A stretch of 64,000 bases of DNA from the NCBI GenBank assembly GCA_037953745.1, contig JBAKBP010006564.1, positions 1 to 64,000 of the forward strand. Reading direction: 5' to 3'. Below the pieces are notes generated by a model. It was given only the letters and a program-made list of their open reading frames with translations. It searched no databases and was not told the DNA's origin. Positions 10,500-19,894 of the stretch are shown here, piece by piece; position 1 is the first letter of the stretch, and each line of letters begins with the position of its first letter. Made by a program: the position numbers and the translations under genes. The DNA comes from Lithodes maja. Taxonomy: Eukaryota; Arthropoda; Malacostraca; Decapoda; Lithodidae.

Positions 10500-11541
10500 G
10501 TTTTGTTTTTTTTGTTTTTTCATGTGAATGAGGAAGACAAAAGGCATAGCTGCCTGCAGCGAGTACCTCCCCCAGATTTCAAAGAGTGACAGGGTCGAAA
10601 TCAAGGGACGTTCGAGCTAAAATGCCTGGACACACAGAGTTTGAAGCAATTTAAGTCATAGGAAGAGGGAAAGACTGATTCTGGGAGAGAGTAACAGAGC
10701 TCAGCAGTTGAATAGAAGAAAGTCTGAGAATAGCATTTCACTCTTTTGGGGTGGAGAATTGCACAGAGTAGGGGTGGGATTGTATTGCAAGACGGGTACT
10801 ATGTACCCTACTTAGAGGAGGTGGTATACACTGGGAAAGCTCCGAGAAACACTGATTATTGTAATAGCGATAGAATAGCGAGAGGGATGCAACATTGCGG
10901 CGAAGAGAGAGAGATTGCAGAGAGTTGGTGAATGGACGGGAGTTAATGATACGAAAGGCTTTCCTTTCTACTTTATCTAGGAGTGCGGTGTGAGAGGATC
11001 CTCCCCACACATGTGAACAATACTCAATACAAGGACCACTGTACTCCTGTACAGAGCAAGAAGCTGCGCAGGGGTAAAGAACCCCTTGAGGCAGTTGAGC
11101 ACACCCAGCTTCTGGGAGGCTGCCTTAGCGAGACTGGTAATATGGTCTTTCCAAGTGAGAGCAAAAGAAAAAGAGACACCGAGAACATTGAGAGAAGATG
11201 AAGGGTTGATTTTTGTATTGTTGAAGAATAAGGGATAGTCCTCTGGAGGTTCCTGACGGGTAGTAAGATGGATAAATTGAGTTTTGGAAGCATTTAATGC
11301 AACAAGGTTTTCTCTACCCCAATTGGAAATACTGTAGTAGCTAGATCAGAAGATAAGTATTTTATGGCTTCATTACGTTTACTTTTGAGGGACTGTTGGC
11401 TGGGGCGTTCTGGAAAACTAATTGAGTGATGTAAAGTAGAGTCGTCTGCATATGAATGGATGGGACTGGATGTACAGTTGAAAAGATCATTTATGAAAAT
11501 TAGAAAGAGAATAGGCACATATCACACTCTAGAAGCTTGTG
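10500..11541 (-). pseudogene. Jockey-like LINE relic (RT C-terminal part and 3' UTR)
   Basis: Minus-strand fragments in different frames read, in order, LFLIFINDLFNCTSSPIHSY with YADDSTLHHSISF (RT motif C, at 11294-11518), then a thumb region, then MWGGSSHTALLDKVERKAFR with SLSLRRNVASLSLFYRYY (10738-11010), typical of the end of Jockey-superfamily RTs. The AGACAAAAGGCATAGCTGCC segment near 10530-10560 recurs at about 44830, marking a shared 3' UTR. Multiple frameshifts show it is long dead. Confidence 0.7.
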
Positions 11542-11576
11542 TTGGGGGATGCATTCTTCACCCGGTGTGATCTTAG

Positions 11577-12339
11577 TACAGTCTATCCTCCTATAACACG
11601 GATTCCTACAACGCGATCCTTCTTTAACATGAGGGGGGGTCCCAATAAATAGTACATTTATTCAGTTAATTGTAGCCATGATATTGTAGATTCAAACATT
11701 TTCTAACTAATTTCTCTATTATATATGCATACATTTTTATATATTCTAGGAACTAATATATTCTAGGTCTTTCCTAGAACCGACCGGTCACTTTTATTTA
11801 CCGCCGTATTGCCGCCGTATGTATACGCGATCGCTTAGCGCGAATTTCATGTAGTGCGAGGGTCGTATCGACCCATTTGTCTTCATTAGTTTTAAGGTAA
11901 GTGACGTTTCTTTGTATTTGTTAATGGTTTGATGATATCTGGTAGGTTTAGTTTTAGTCATAGTTAGGTTGTTGTTGTTGTTTTTCCCCAAGCTGCCTGG
12001 CCGAACAGCCGCAAGGCCCCGAGCAAGGCCAAGGCCATAATCATAGTTAGGTAGGTTTGGCTGGCAGATGGGCATCACCCCCCACCCAGAACTCCGGCTC
12101 CAGTCTACCCCGGAACCATTCCTAGCACCTTCCCCCAAGAGATTACAAGGGGGTAGGATTCAGGTAATATGGGTGTTTGTTTAGCAAGAAATCCGTAAAA
12201 AAAAAAAAAGAGGCAAAATTGTGGGGCGCAGACCCATATAGAGTTATCTCCATATAAAGTGTAATTCCTACAACGCGAATTCCTACAGCGCGAGGGGCTC
12301 TGCCGCCCATATAGTTGTGTTATAGGAGGATGGACTGTA
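11577..12339. mobile_element. Tigger/pogo-like nonautonomous DNA transposon
   Basis: Inverted ends CAGTCTATCCTCCTATAACA on the left and TGTTATAGGAGGATGGACTG on the right are flanked by TA on both sides (11577-11578 and 12338-12339). A subterminal motif of the type attcctacaacgcga is repeated near each end. The CAGT start and TA duplication fit the Tc1/mariner-pogo (Tigger) group. No transposase frame is visible. A retroposon is nested at 11970-12040. Confidence 0.65.
11970..12040 (-). mobile_element. (AAC)-tailed retroposon, short 5'-truncated copy
   Basis: TCATAGTTAGGT occurs at both 11958-11969 and 12041-12052 as a 12-bp target-site duplication. Between them is the 3' part of the element at 47544 and 48522: GTT repeats (AAC tail on the minus strand), then gctgcctggccgaacagcc. 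Only ~71 bp remain. Confidence 0.75.
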
Positions 12340-12941
12340 CCTCTAACCCATTTCCTGTCAGATTTGCTGATCAGGAATTACAGTCAGTCCCTCCAATGCA
12401 CGTATTCTCAGTCCGCATTTACCCTAATCCGTGTCGAGGGGTCCAAAAGGTACTCAAATTCCTAAAATGCAAATTTTCCCCACAATACCCGAATCGCGGT
12501 TGAAGAGTGGTGTAAAAATGCTGTTTTTCGTATTCCCCGCCACCCCCTTTCCTACTCCGCGCCACCCTCCTCCGCCGCCCGACTCGTCCGCTGCCGCTCA
12601 ACTGTTGCTGCTGTTGTTGTTGTCATTGGCGCACTCTCCTATCCAGGAGTTCGTTCTTTGAACGATGGTTGTTTCATTTATATTTATTAACCCTCTTCAT
12701 ATTACTTGCTTGTGAGATGTTGCAGGGAAAGATGTTTGTCTCTCGGCCGGCCTACCCAGAATACGACTGGGCGCCGAAAATATAAGTTTTCCAACACCCA
12801 ATTGCTGTCCCCACTTCTATTATTGATCTTCAATGTTCATATAAGTTAAAATAAACGTACAGTACTTGGAAACAAAATCGGCCTAATGCGTTATATGGTA
12901 AATATAACAAATTCTGTTAGAATCGAAGGGTTGTCCAGAAA

Positions 12942-13370
12942 GGCTATAATAGGCCTACAATAATAGAAACATAAACAATAGCCATTGCTTACCTTAAAAT
13001 TAAATGTTTAACCCAAGTGTCCAGGATACACAATATTAACTCTTTCACGCTTTTATGACACAGAGGTTGCCAGATTAGCAATAAGAAATAGAGTTCTCTC
13101 ACTCTTATAATTACCTCTCCAAAATTAGTTTTCTGCCCACAGCTAACTCAAAGACATCTGCAGAGCTTGAAGTAACTAAACTAAAGGTTTCTAAATACCC
13201 CTGATGGTAACAAAGGCTTTAAAGTATCCCTAATAGGCTCAAAATTGCGTCATAAGCGTGAAAGGGTTAATTGTGTATCCTGGACACTTGCTAAGCATTT
13301 ACAGTAATTTTAAGGTAAGCAATGGTCTTTGTTTATGTTTCTATTATTGTAGGCCTATTATAGCATTTCT
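12942..13370. repeat. Long palindrome with ~95-bp arms
   Basis: The left arm (12942-13035, ggctataataggcctacaat ...) is closely matched by the reverse complement of the right arm (13271-13370). The centre is the TTAA where the MITE at 13036-13270 inserted. Without the MITE the arms would abut as a nearly uninterrupted foldback. Confidence 0.7.
13036..13270. mobile_element. TTAA MITE at a palindrome centre
   Basis: TTAA flanks (13036-13039 and 13267-13270) with inverted ends CTCTTTCACGCTTTTATGAC and GTCATAAGCGTGAAAGGG. The interior is AT-rich and noncoding. The ends resemble the CCCTTTCA-type termini of the ~200-bp elements in the CAPS intron. Confidence 0.65.
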
Positions 13371-13545
13371 ATATAATTAATTATTGATTTTGATCGAAAA
13401 TTGCCGAAAATGTGTGTCTCGGGCGGGCTGCCTCCCATATGTATTTTTCTCCATAAGTTATGTTATCCCTATTACGCGAATTCCCAATGCGCGACGAGCT
13501 TTTCCGCCCATATACAGTAGATGCATTTTGGGGGGTCTGACTGTA

Positions 13546-14319
13546 GTCTATCTGGCTACTGGAGCCACCTGATTCATAATTATGTTATCAGATGGCTCTT
13601 CCTCTTCTTGAACATGGTATTACACACCACCTTCCTCGTGGCAGTACAGTGCTCCAGTATTTATTCACTTTCCAAGTTCCTTCGGCCATATCCCTGTCCT
13701 CCGTGCACGCTCTCATTTAACACTTATGATGCGGGGATATTTCCGCATATTTCTGCTATGTTAGGGCTCATTCAGGCACTCCTGAATGATTAAACAAGTG
13801 TCTGAATGAAATTAAATATCTTCAGCCAAAAACTAAAAGAAAATACTGTAGCTTCAAAATGACACCAGCATGAGGTTTGTAGCGCGCGGGATTCATCCGC
13901 AGCGCTACCATAGTCATCGGCAAATGTTTGCTAATTATGAGCAATGTCGGGCCTTTGGCAGCGCTGAATTGTGTCGCGAGATATGAGGCGAGTGTCTCGG
14001 TGCCCCGGCAGCCGTGCTGGAGAGCGGAGAGGAGCCTGCCGCGCTCTCGCTCACTAGCACTCGTTTCCACAGGTTTTAAGAGGCTTTAATTAAGAGCCTG
14101 TAAATTACTTTAAATTGCTATAGCATTCCAGAACGTCTCCCGCAGCTATTACATACATACATACATCAAATTTAAAGACTGAGTGTTCCACACATACATG
14201 CAGTTTCAGTCTCTTGGGTTAATAATAACAAAAAGTTCACAAACCTCTTATTCTCCAAGCTCGGACTATATTTGTCATTCCGTCATTCTTTTACTGACCT
14301 CTTTTGATTGGCCTTGCAG
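13546..14319. other. Intron or intergenic sequence, no gene recognised
   Basis: Mixed composition with a GC-richer patch near 13870-14070 whose minus strand is open for 82 codons with no recognisable motif, and a short TACA repeat at ~14150-14164. It lies just upstream of the first recognised CAPS exon and is probably intron. Confidence 0.4.
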
Positions 14320-14616
14320 AGTTGGTTCAGCCTGGTAAATAAAAATCTTTACACAGAATCTTTAACACCCAACATTCTCTTATCTTGAACTTCACTCCTC
14401 ATTCACTTGTCTTTCCTACTCGTACTCTTCTTGACTAACCTTACAGATTTGGTTCATCCTAATAAAGCTCTTTGTACTAGATGAGGACCAGGCAAGTTTA
14501 TTTTAATCCAATAGAAGCAGTTTATACATATATCTTTCATTCTCATCTAACATACTAATCTCTTCTATCTCTCACAAATCTTTCCCTCACTGACTCTTTG
14601 TAACTCGCCTTAACAG
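14320..14616 (+). repeat. Two decayed tandem copies of the CAPS exon start
   Basis: The acceptor and first codons of the real exon (ttaacag|GGTTGGTTTAG, exon from 14617) have two upstream relatives: ttgcag|AGTTGGTTCAGC with exon-like start at 14320, and ttacag|ATTTGGTTCATC with start at 14447. The second also keeps CTCTTTGTACTAGATGAG, matching the exon codons for FVLDE. Both soon run into stops or AT-rich sequence. They look like partial tandem duplications of the intron-exon border. Confidence 0.6.
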
Positions 14617-14804
14617 GGTTGGTTTAGTCCGGGCCAGATCTTCGTATTAGACGAGTACCAGGCGAGGTATGGGGTCCGGGGCTGCTACCGCCACTTGTGT
14701 TATCTGGAGGACCTCCTCGACCGTGCCGAGAAGGGACAGATGATCGACCCCACCCTTATACACTACTCCTTCGCCTTCTGTGCCTCCCACGTCCACGGCA
14801 ACAG
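14617..14804 (+). CDS. Cadps: CAPS/CADPS exon (conserved region after the PH domain)
   Basis: The exon is 188 nt, starting in phase 0 after ttaacag and ending with two bases of a codon. The product begins GWFSPGQIFVLDEYQARYGV and contains GCYRHLCYLEDLL, MIDPTLIHYSFAF and CASHVHGN. This closely matches the CAPS (calcium-dependent activator protein for secretion; UNC-31 in nematodes) segment between the PH domain and the MUN-type region as I remember it. CAPS primes dense-core vesicles for calcium-triggered release and binds SNAREs and PIP2 at the plasma membrane. The codon split AG|A (Arg) and the next residues PDGVGTV join perfectly to the exon at 42024. The donor is GC (AACAG|gcaagt), a rare but accepted class. 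Orthology is very likely; expression is not shown. Confidence 0.92.
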
Positions 14805-14805
14805 G

Positions 14806-15240
14806 CAAGTGCACGACGGGGTAGGGCAGATTGGGTAGGGTAAAGTAGGATAGGCTGTGTAGAGTAGGGTAGGACTTGGTATGATAATATGATAATGCTG
14901 TGCATGGCAGGGTAGGAAAGGACTGTGCAGGATAGGGTAGGGCTGTCCATAACAGGACAGAATATGATAAGGTTGTTCAAGGTATAATAGGGTAAGATAT
15001 AGGCTTTGCATAGGATAGGAAGACGCTGTGTAGAATAGAATACAGTGCAGAGTAGGACATGACCGTGTAGGGCAGGTTAAAGCTAGACTATAAACCAGGG
15101 TAGTACAAGTTGTATTGAGTAGGATATGATCAGGTTGGGAAAATTTGACAAAATAGATTATAAGCCAAGTATGACAAGCTGTAAAAGTAAGATGGGTAAA
15201 GCAGTATTAGGCTGGGAAATTATATGGTGATCAGAAATTA
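14806..15240 (+). repeat. Degenerate TAGGGTAGGA-rich tract
   Basis: Directly after the GC donor lies a purine-rich stretch of loosely repeated units such as gggtagggtaaagtaggat and gataggaagacgctgtgtag, poor in C. It looks like a decayed minisatellite at the 5' end of the long intron. DIRS copy B is inserted at its far end. Confidence 0.5.
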
Positions 15241-15272
15241 GAATAATATAATTGGTGAGGCTCAGAACATAT

Positions 15273-15621
15273 ATTGGGAGGTTTGACGTACCTCCCAACC
15301 TACCAAATAGGAAAACCTACTATTTGGTAGTAGTCTTGGAAAATCCAACGTCAAGGCTATTAACCTAATTGCAATGACGACTTGTCTATTTTGACTGCTA
15401 TGTCGTCATTCCAACCGCGGTTAAAAAGAAAACGTCTAGAGTCTACTCCTTATCTTGCTCTAGGAGACGTTGTACATTAACCAAAACTACCACCGAAGGT
15501 GAAAAAAGCATAGAAGAGAAGAAAAAGGGGTTTACCTTAGTTACCGCTTAAGGCCCATCCCGTGTTCCGTCATGTGCAGATCCCTGTCGAACGTGCGCAT
15601 GAGCGACCCTCTCTTGTCATC
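15273..15621 (+). repeat. Copy B inverted terminal repeat, low-coordinate end
   Basis: Begins ATTGGGAGGTTTGACGTACC. The first ~56 bp fold into two hairpins (TTGGGAGGT/ACCTCCCAA and CTACCAAATAG/CTATTTGGTAG) and have no counterpart at the other end. From TTAGTAGTCTTGG onward it matches the reverse complement of 23055-23356. Confidence 0.85.
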
Positions 15622-15684
15622 ACATCTCACGTCAGCAGAAGAACGCGGATGGGCAGGGGTCCGGCGTGAGGGAGGGTATTATGT

Positions 15685-15798
15685 ACGTTGGATTTTCCAA
15701 GACTACTACCAAATAGTAGGTTTTCCTATTTGGTAGGTTGGGAGGTACGTCAAACCTCCCAATTTGTTAGTAGTCTTGGCAAATCCAACGTCAAGGCT
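15685..15798. repeat. Internal complementary region (circle-junction copy), copy B
   Basis: Bases 15685-15763 are the reverse complement of the left terminus 15273-15351. Bases 15761-15798 (AATTTGTTAGTAGTCTTGGC ...) are the reverse complement of the right terminus. The two share AAT, the complement of the terminal ATT. The block is therefore an exact copy of the joined ends of a circular element. In DIRS-1 such a region is thought to template completion of the ends. This fixes the element type. Confidence 0.85.
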
Positions 15799-15958
15799 GC
15801 ATAACAAATAGGAGGAGGACATCCAAGCCCAACCTACCAAAAAAACCAATGCATAAAACAAAAGTATGAATGACAAAGACACAATTTAAACAAGAGAGTC
15901 TAATAAAAGAGTGAAAAACTGAGGAGTAGCTAAAAAGAACAGTTTTAACACATGCCCG

Positions 15959-17263
15959 TCATTCATAGTAATGCAAAAACATAGACTTGTCTGAAACCAA
16001 AAAGGTACTGTACCCAAAATCCCTTTTCTTCAAAAACCAACAAAAACACCGAACACAAGAACAAAACACAATTTTCAATGTGGCAAAAACACTTATGTAC
16101 TGGAACAATACATAATCCCAAACTTGCAATCCAGTGTTGCAAACCCGTACCCCCCCCCCCCCTTTGCCATATAAAACAAAGGAAAAGAATGAGGGACAAG
16201 GGGGGAAGACCAGGGATCTTCGCCAGAGCACCAGGAAACACCCCCCCCGAGAGCAATCACCAGCCGAGGGGGTCGAACACTGGACACGGAGAGGTAGGAG
16301 GAGATGAAGGAATTGATAGAAGACCCACAAAACCGCTGAGGCGATGGCAGGTAAGGATCGACGTGGCAGGAACCGGAAGGAGGCAGCAAAGGATCTGACA
16401 TCGTGCGCAGAACCCCTACAAACAGGGTGACGGGCACGAACGGTCCGACAAACGCGGTGGCCCATCTGCACCTGCGAGAGCCTCCCACCTGTCCGAGGAG
16501 ACACCCACACAGCAGGACCCGAAGGCGGCGCCACAGACGCAACAGAGGAGCGCAAGGCTGACACCGGGCACAACACATGGCGAGGATGCCCAAGCCGGAA
16601 AGCCTGGACGGCGAAAGGCCGGAAAGCGGGGGCCGCCCTCCCAAGCGTGGTAACAAAAGGAGGGGAGGAGGCGAACGAGACGCCATGCAAGGACGGGGAG
16701 AATCGCACGCAGTCCCGGGGCCATGACAATGCCGCTAGGGCAGACACCCGAACCCCAGTGGCCAGAGCGACAAGGAAGAGCGGACGCCCGAGCAACAGAA
16801 CCGGCGTAGCGGCCCTCGTAGACGTGGGTGAAGCCAGAAGGACCAGAGCCCGCCCCAGATCCCACTGCGGAGGGACCTGGCGCGGAGGAGGTCGATCCCG
16901 GAAGGCAGCCGTCAGGAAGGAATCCAGCACCTGTGGCAGAACGACCAGCCCAGCGACGGACCCAAAGATCCCCCGGACGGCAGACAAGTGGGTACGTATA
17001 GCGTCGACTCGAAAGTGACGTGTACGGAAGAGGTGAAACAAGGAGCGTAGGACGAGGGAAGGAGAGCCAACTGGCAGGCGAGTGGCCTGTAGCCACCTAG
17101 GAAAAGACCTCCAGCGGGACCCGTAAGGCCCCCAAGGAGAAGACGGCCAGGAACGCTGCAGGAAGTCAGTCAGGGCCCGGCCAGGGCCCGGCCGGGGACC
17201 GGGAGCCACCGTGCCACATGAACAAGCACGATGCGAAGGCCAACTAGGCCCGCAGGTCCCCAA
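15959..17263 (-). pseudogene. DIRS tyrosine recombinase, copy B (frameshifted before the catalytic Tyr)
   Basis: The minus-strand frame of 434 codons is open through the core-binding region (FLQRSWPSSPWGPYGSRW, LVLRSLFHLF, HLSAVRGIFG) and most of the catalytic domain (ALATGVRVSALAALSW, LCPVSALRSS, AHDVRSFAAS). One extra C near 16323 shifts the frame just before the nucleophile: this frame reads LWVFYQF, and SINSFISSYL (Tyr codon at 16294-16296) appears in the next frame. Copies A and C lack the extra base. Arg, His, Arg and Trp positions are present; RVSEL-type Glu is Ala and the hairpin Lys is probably Thr (FVTTLGR). Codons past ~16290 in this frame are not domain sequence. Confidence 0.8.
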
Positions 17264-17575
17264 CCGAGCCCAAGTGGAAGCCGGAGACAGGTAGAGGGAC
17301 CGGACTCGGGCACCACCGCGGCAACCGGGCGGACCAAGCCCGTGCCGGCCACAGAGGCGCGAGGAGCCAGACGCAGCCGTGGTACAGCCGCAGCCGCGCG
17401 AGGACTGGGCACAGCAACAGCACGTCTGGGGGCGGAAAGATGTATATCGACCGCCACCTGTACCAGGCTACCATGAAAGCGGCCGGAGCCCCCCCGGAGC
17501 GCGAGGCCGGAGGGAGAGGTCCAAAGGCAACTGGCGCGGCACCCCCGATGCGAACAAGGCGACCTCCGGAACACC

Positions 17576-18900
17576 TCAGGAAGCCGCGAGGTCGGCGAAC
17601 ACAGTCCGTTTCATCGCCCATTCAACAAGAATGCCCTGCCCTCTCGACAGGGCGGCCGCCCACAGGGTGGCAGGCCCGGGCAGGGAGGAGGCATGCAAGG
17701 AGAAGGGGTGTCGGGCCGCGAGGAAGAACAACTCCACCGAGACCCCCAATAGAGTCAACGACCTGGAGGACCCCCGCAGAAGGAAACAGGGGACAGCTCG
17801 TCTGAGTGTCGAACCCGAAGGCCACCGACTTACCCCGAAGGGCCAGCGCGTGGTCCCGCAGGAAGAACAGAGGAACCAACAGGCCGAGGGCATAGACGGG
17901 TAAGTGGAGGGAGACCCACCCATCTGCCGGGAAGTGGACGTCCCAGGTTCGATCGGGAACCCCACCCAACCTCGCTCGACGAATCTGTGGCTACCCAGAC
18001 CGTCGGCGGGGGGGCGGACCAGGGCGCAGCCGCAGAGAGCGAGCCCTGAGCAACCCAGCGACCGAAGCGTCTGCGAACGGTACGCAGGAGTGGCAGGAGC
18101 CGATCCATAGGGGCAACGGAAACACCGCGGGGCCCATGAGGAGGAGGCGGAGTAGCCAGAGGCACCCTAAGGGAAGGGGCAGAGCGGCCCAAAGCAGCGA
18201 ACCCACGAACGAGTCCCAGAGCCACCCCAGGAGGGAGACCGAGTGCAACACGGCGAAGACCTACCACCGAAGGTGCACCGCGGCCGGCAGACCCCGGGTC
18301 ACCGTAGCGCCGGACAAAACCCATGCGAGACCGACCCATGGCACGACACGCGACGGGGTCAAGCGTGACTCGGGAACAGCAAAGGGGAACCCTAACCGTG
18401 CGACGTTGCGAACGACTGTGAGGGCGTCGCCAATGCACAGTCCTAGGGCTTCGGAAACTACCAACCAATCGGCCAAGGAAAACAGGATCCGGAGCCCGCT
18501 CCTGAGGAGAGGACCCAGAGCCTGCCCCACATGTGCGGAGAAGATCCGCGGCGCGATGTGGAGACCGAAGGGAAGGCCGGCGAACAGGAACACACGATCG
18601 GAAGTCCGAACGGCCAAGAATCGCTGGAAGCGAGGATGGAGAGGAACGAGCCAAGACGCATCCTGGAGGGCCAGCGACACAACCCACGACAGAGGGCACA
18701 GGGCCAGGCGTACCAGGGGTACCGGCAGCATCCGAAACCGTGTGTGCACGACGCGCCCGTTGAGGGCCGACAGAACCACCATCGGTCGCATCGCGTCGCA
18801 GTTCGCCGACGGGACCAGAAAGACACGGGAGAGGAAAACCGGGAGACCGGCGGTCAACTCCCTCGACGCTACCCAGCCCGGGCATGGAAGTGAGCACGCG
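17576..18900 (-). pseudogene. DIRS reverse transcriptase / RNase H, copy B (broken)
   Basis: The RT core (18857 to 18261) runs FLSRVFLVP, RPMVVLSALNGRVVHT, SLALQDASW (motif A), LPFAGLPFGL-type motif B ending APRIF, FSLADWLVVSEA (motif C) and PWVGLAWVLSG. Alanine replaces the first aspartate of both motifs A and C (complement of ggc at 18669-18671 and 18471-18473). A stop near 18901 precedes the core. RNase H pieces change frame twice: VATDSSSEVGWG, then LRGKSVAFGFDTQT, then FLLRGSSRSLTLL with SSLPGPATLWAAALSRG. An extra base near 17803 explains the last shift compared with copy A. A 762-codon open frame over this region (20118 to 17830) is mostly out of the RT frame and reflects A-depletion. 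Confidence 0.7.
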
Positions 18901-19894
18901 GGCTACCTCTGAAGAGATGGGCCGGCGTCGGTGACAAGAGCGGAAAGGGAGTCGAGACGTCCACCTCCAGGTGAGACCCCTCCGCGCAACCCGCCGCCCC
19001 CAACGTCCCTCGCGGCAACCGAGGGGCGCAAGGGCGAAAACAACCCGAGGGAGCACCCGAGAGGAGGGGAGCGACCCGGTCGGCCAGGCGAGAAGGAGAA
19101 CAATGAGGCCGACCCAGAGAACTACACATTGTGTTGACGTGGAGGTACCCCCGTTACGGGCCGTGCGGGCACGAGCGCCACGTTGACCTCTAACTCCCCC
19201 CCCCCCCCCCCAACCCCTGGCCGGCGCGGGGCTGACCCCGGCGAAGGGCGGCCGGAAGTGGAAGGCCGGCCAGCCCCGACACGGCGGGGATGAAAGGGGC
19301 AAGAACAGAAGGGCGAGGCGGAACCGACGCACTGGCCCGCAACGGCCCAGTCCTGCGCCCGTGCAAGGCGGCAGCACCCCGAAGAGGACCGGCAGAAGGA
19401 CGGGACTGAGAAGACCCCGCGGGCGACACAGCGCGTCGGTGCGGGACGTAAGCAGGGTCCGCAACGACACAGCGCGTCGTCGCGTGTCGGAAGCAGGGGC
19501 CGCCGACAGAGAAGCGAGCATACCCAAGCAACCAGCTGAAAAAAACCCGACGTATAGAGCGCAGAGTACAACAAACCCTGACGAATATCCAAGGGGGCCG
19601 GCCGGCAGAACGAGGACCGCACCGTCGGGCGTCGCCGAGTTGCCGCGCACAAAACCGCCTTCAGCTCGGGAACCAAAGACACCGCGAGCCGAAGGTGGAC
19701 CCGCAGAACGCGGTCCAAACCCTCGCGAAGAGCGCCTGGCGCAGACGCCTCGAAAAGCCGCAGATGGGGAAGAGACGGTTGGAGGGAACCCAAGACAAGA
19801 CAATAAGTCCGTCACCCTCTGTCGCAAGGGAAAAACCGTGGCGACAGAGGGCTGACCCGGGTGAGAGAAGAACGGGGTAGCAATAGAACAAAGT

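Larger units (their letters stand above)
12379..13545. mobile_element. Second Tigger/pogo-like element, diverged
   Basis: Ends CAGTCAGTCCCTCCAATGCA (from 12381) and TGCATTTTGGGGGGTCTGAC (to 13543) form an imperfect inverted repeat of ~20 bp flanked by TA. Subterminal gcgaattcccaatgcgcga near 13480 resembles the repeats of the element at 11577-12339. The interior is mostly occupied by a palindrome and a nested MITE, plus a stretch near 12740-12850 similar to the middle of the TTAA element at 43024-43654. Confidence 0.55.
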
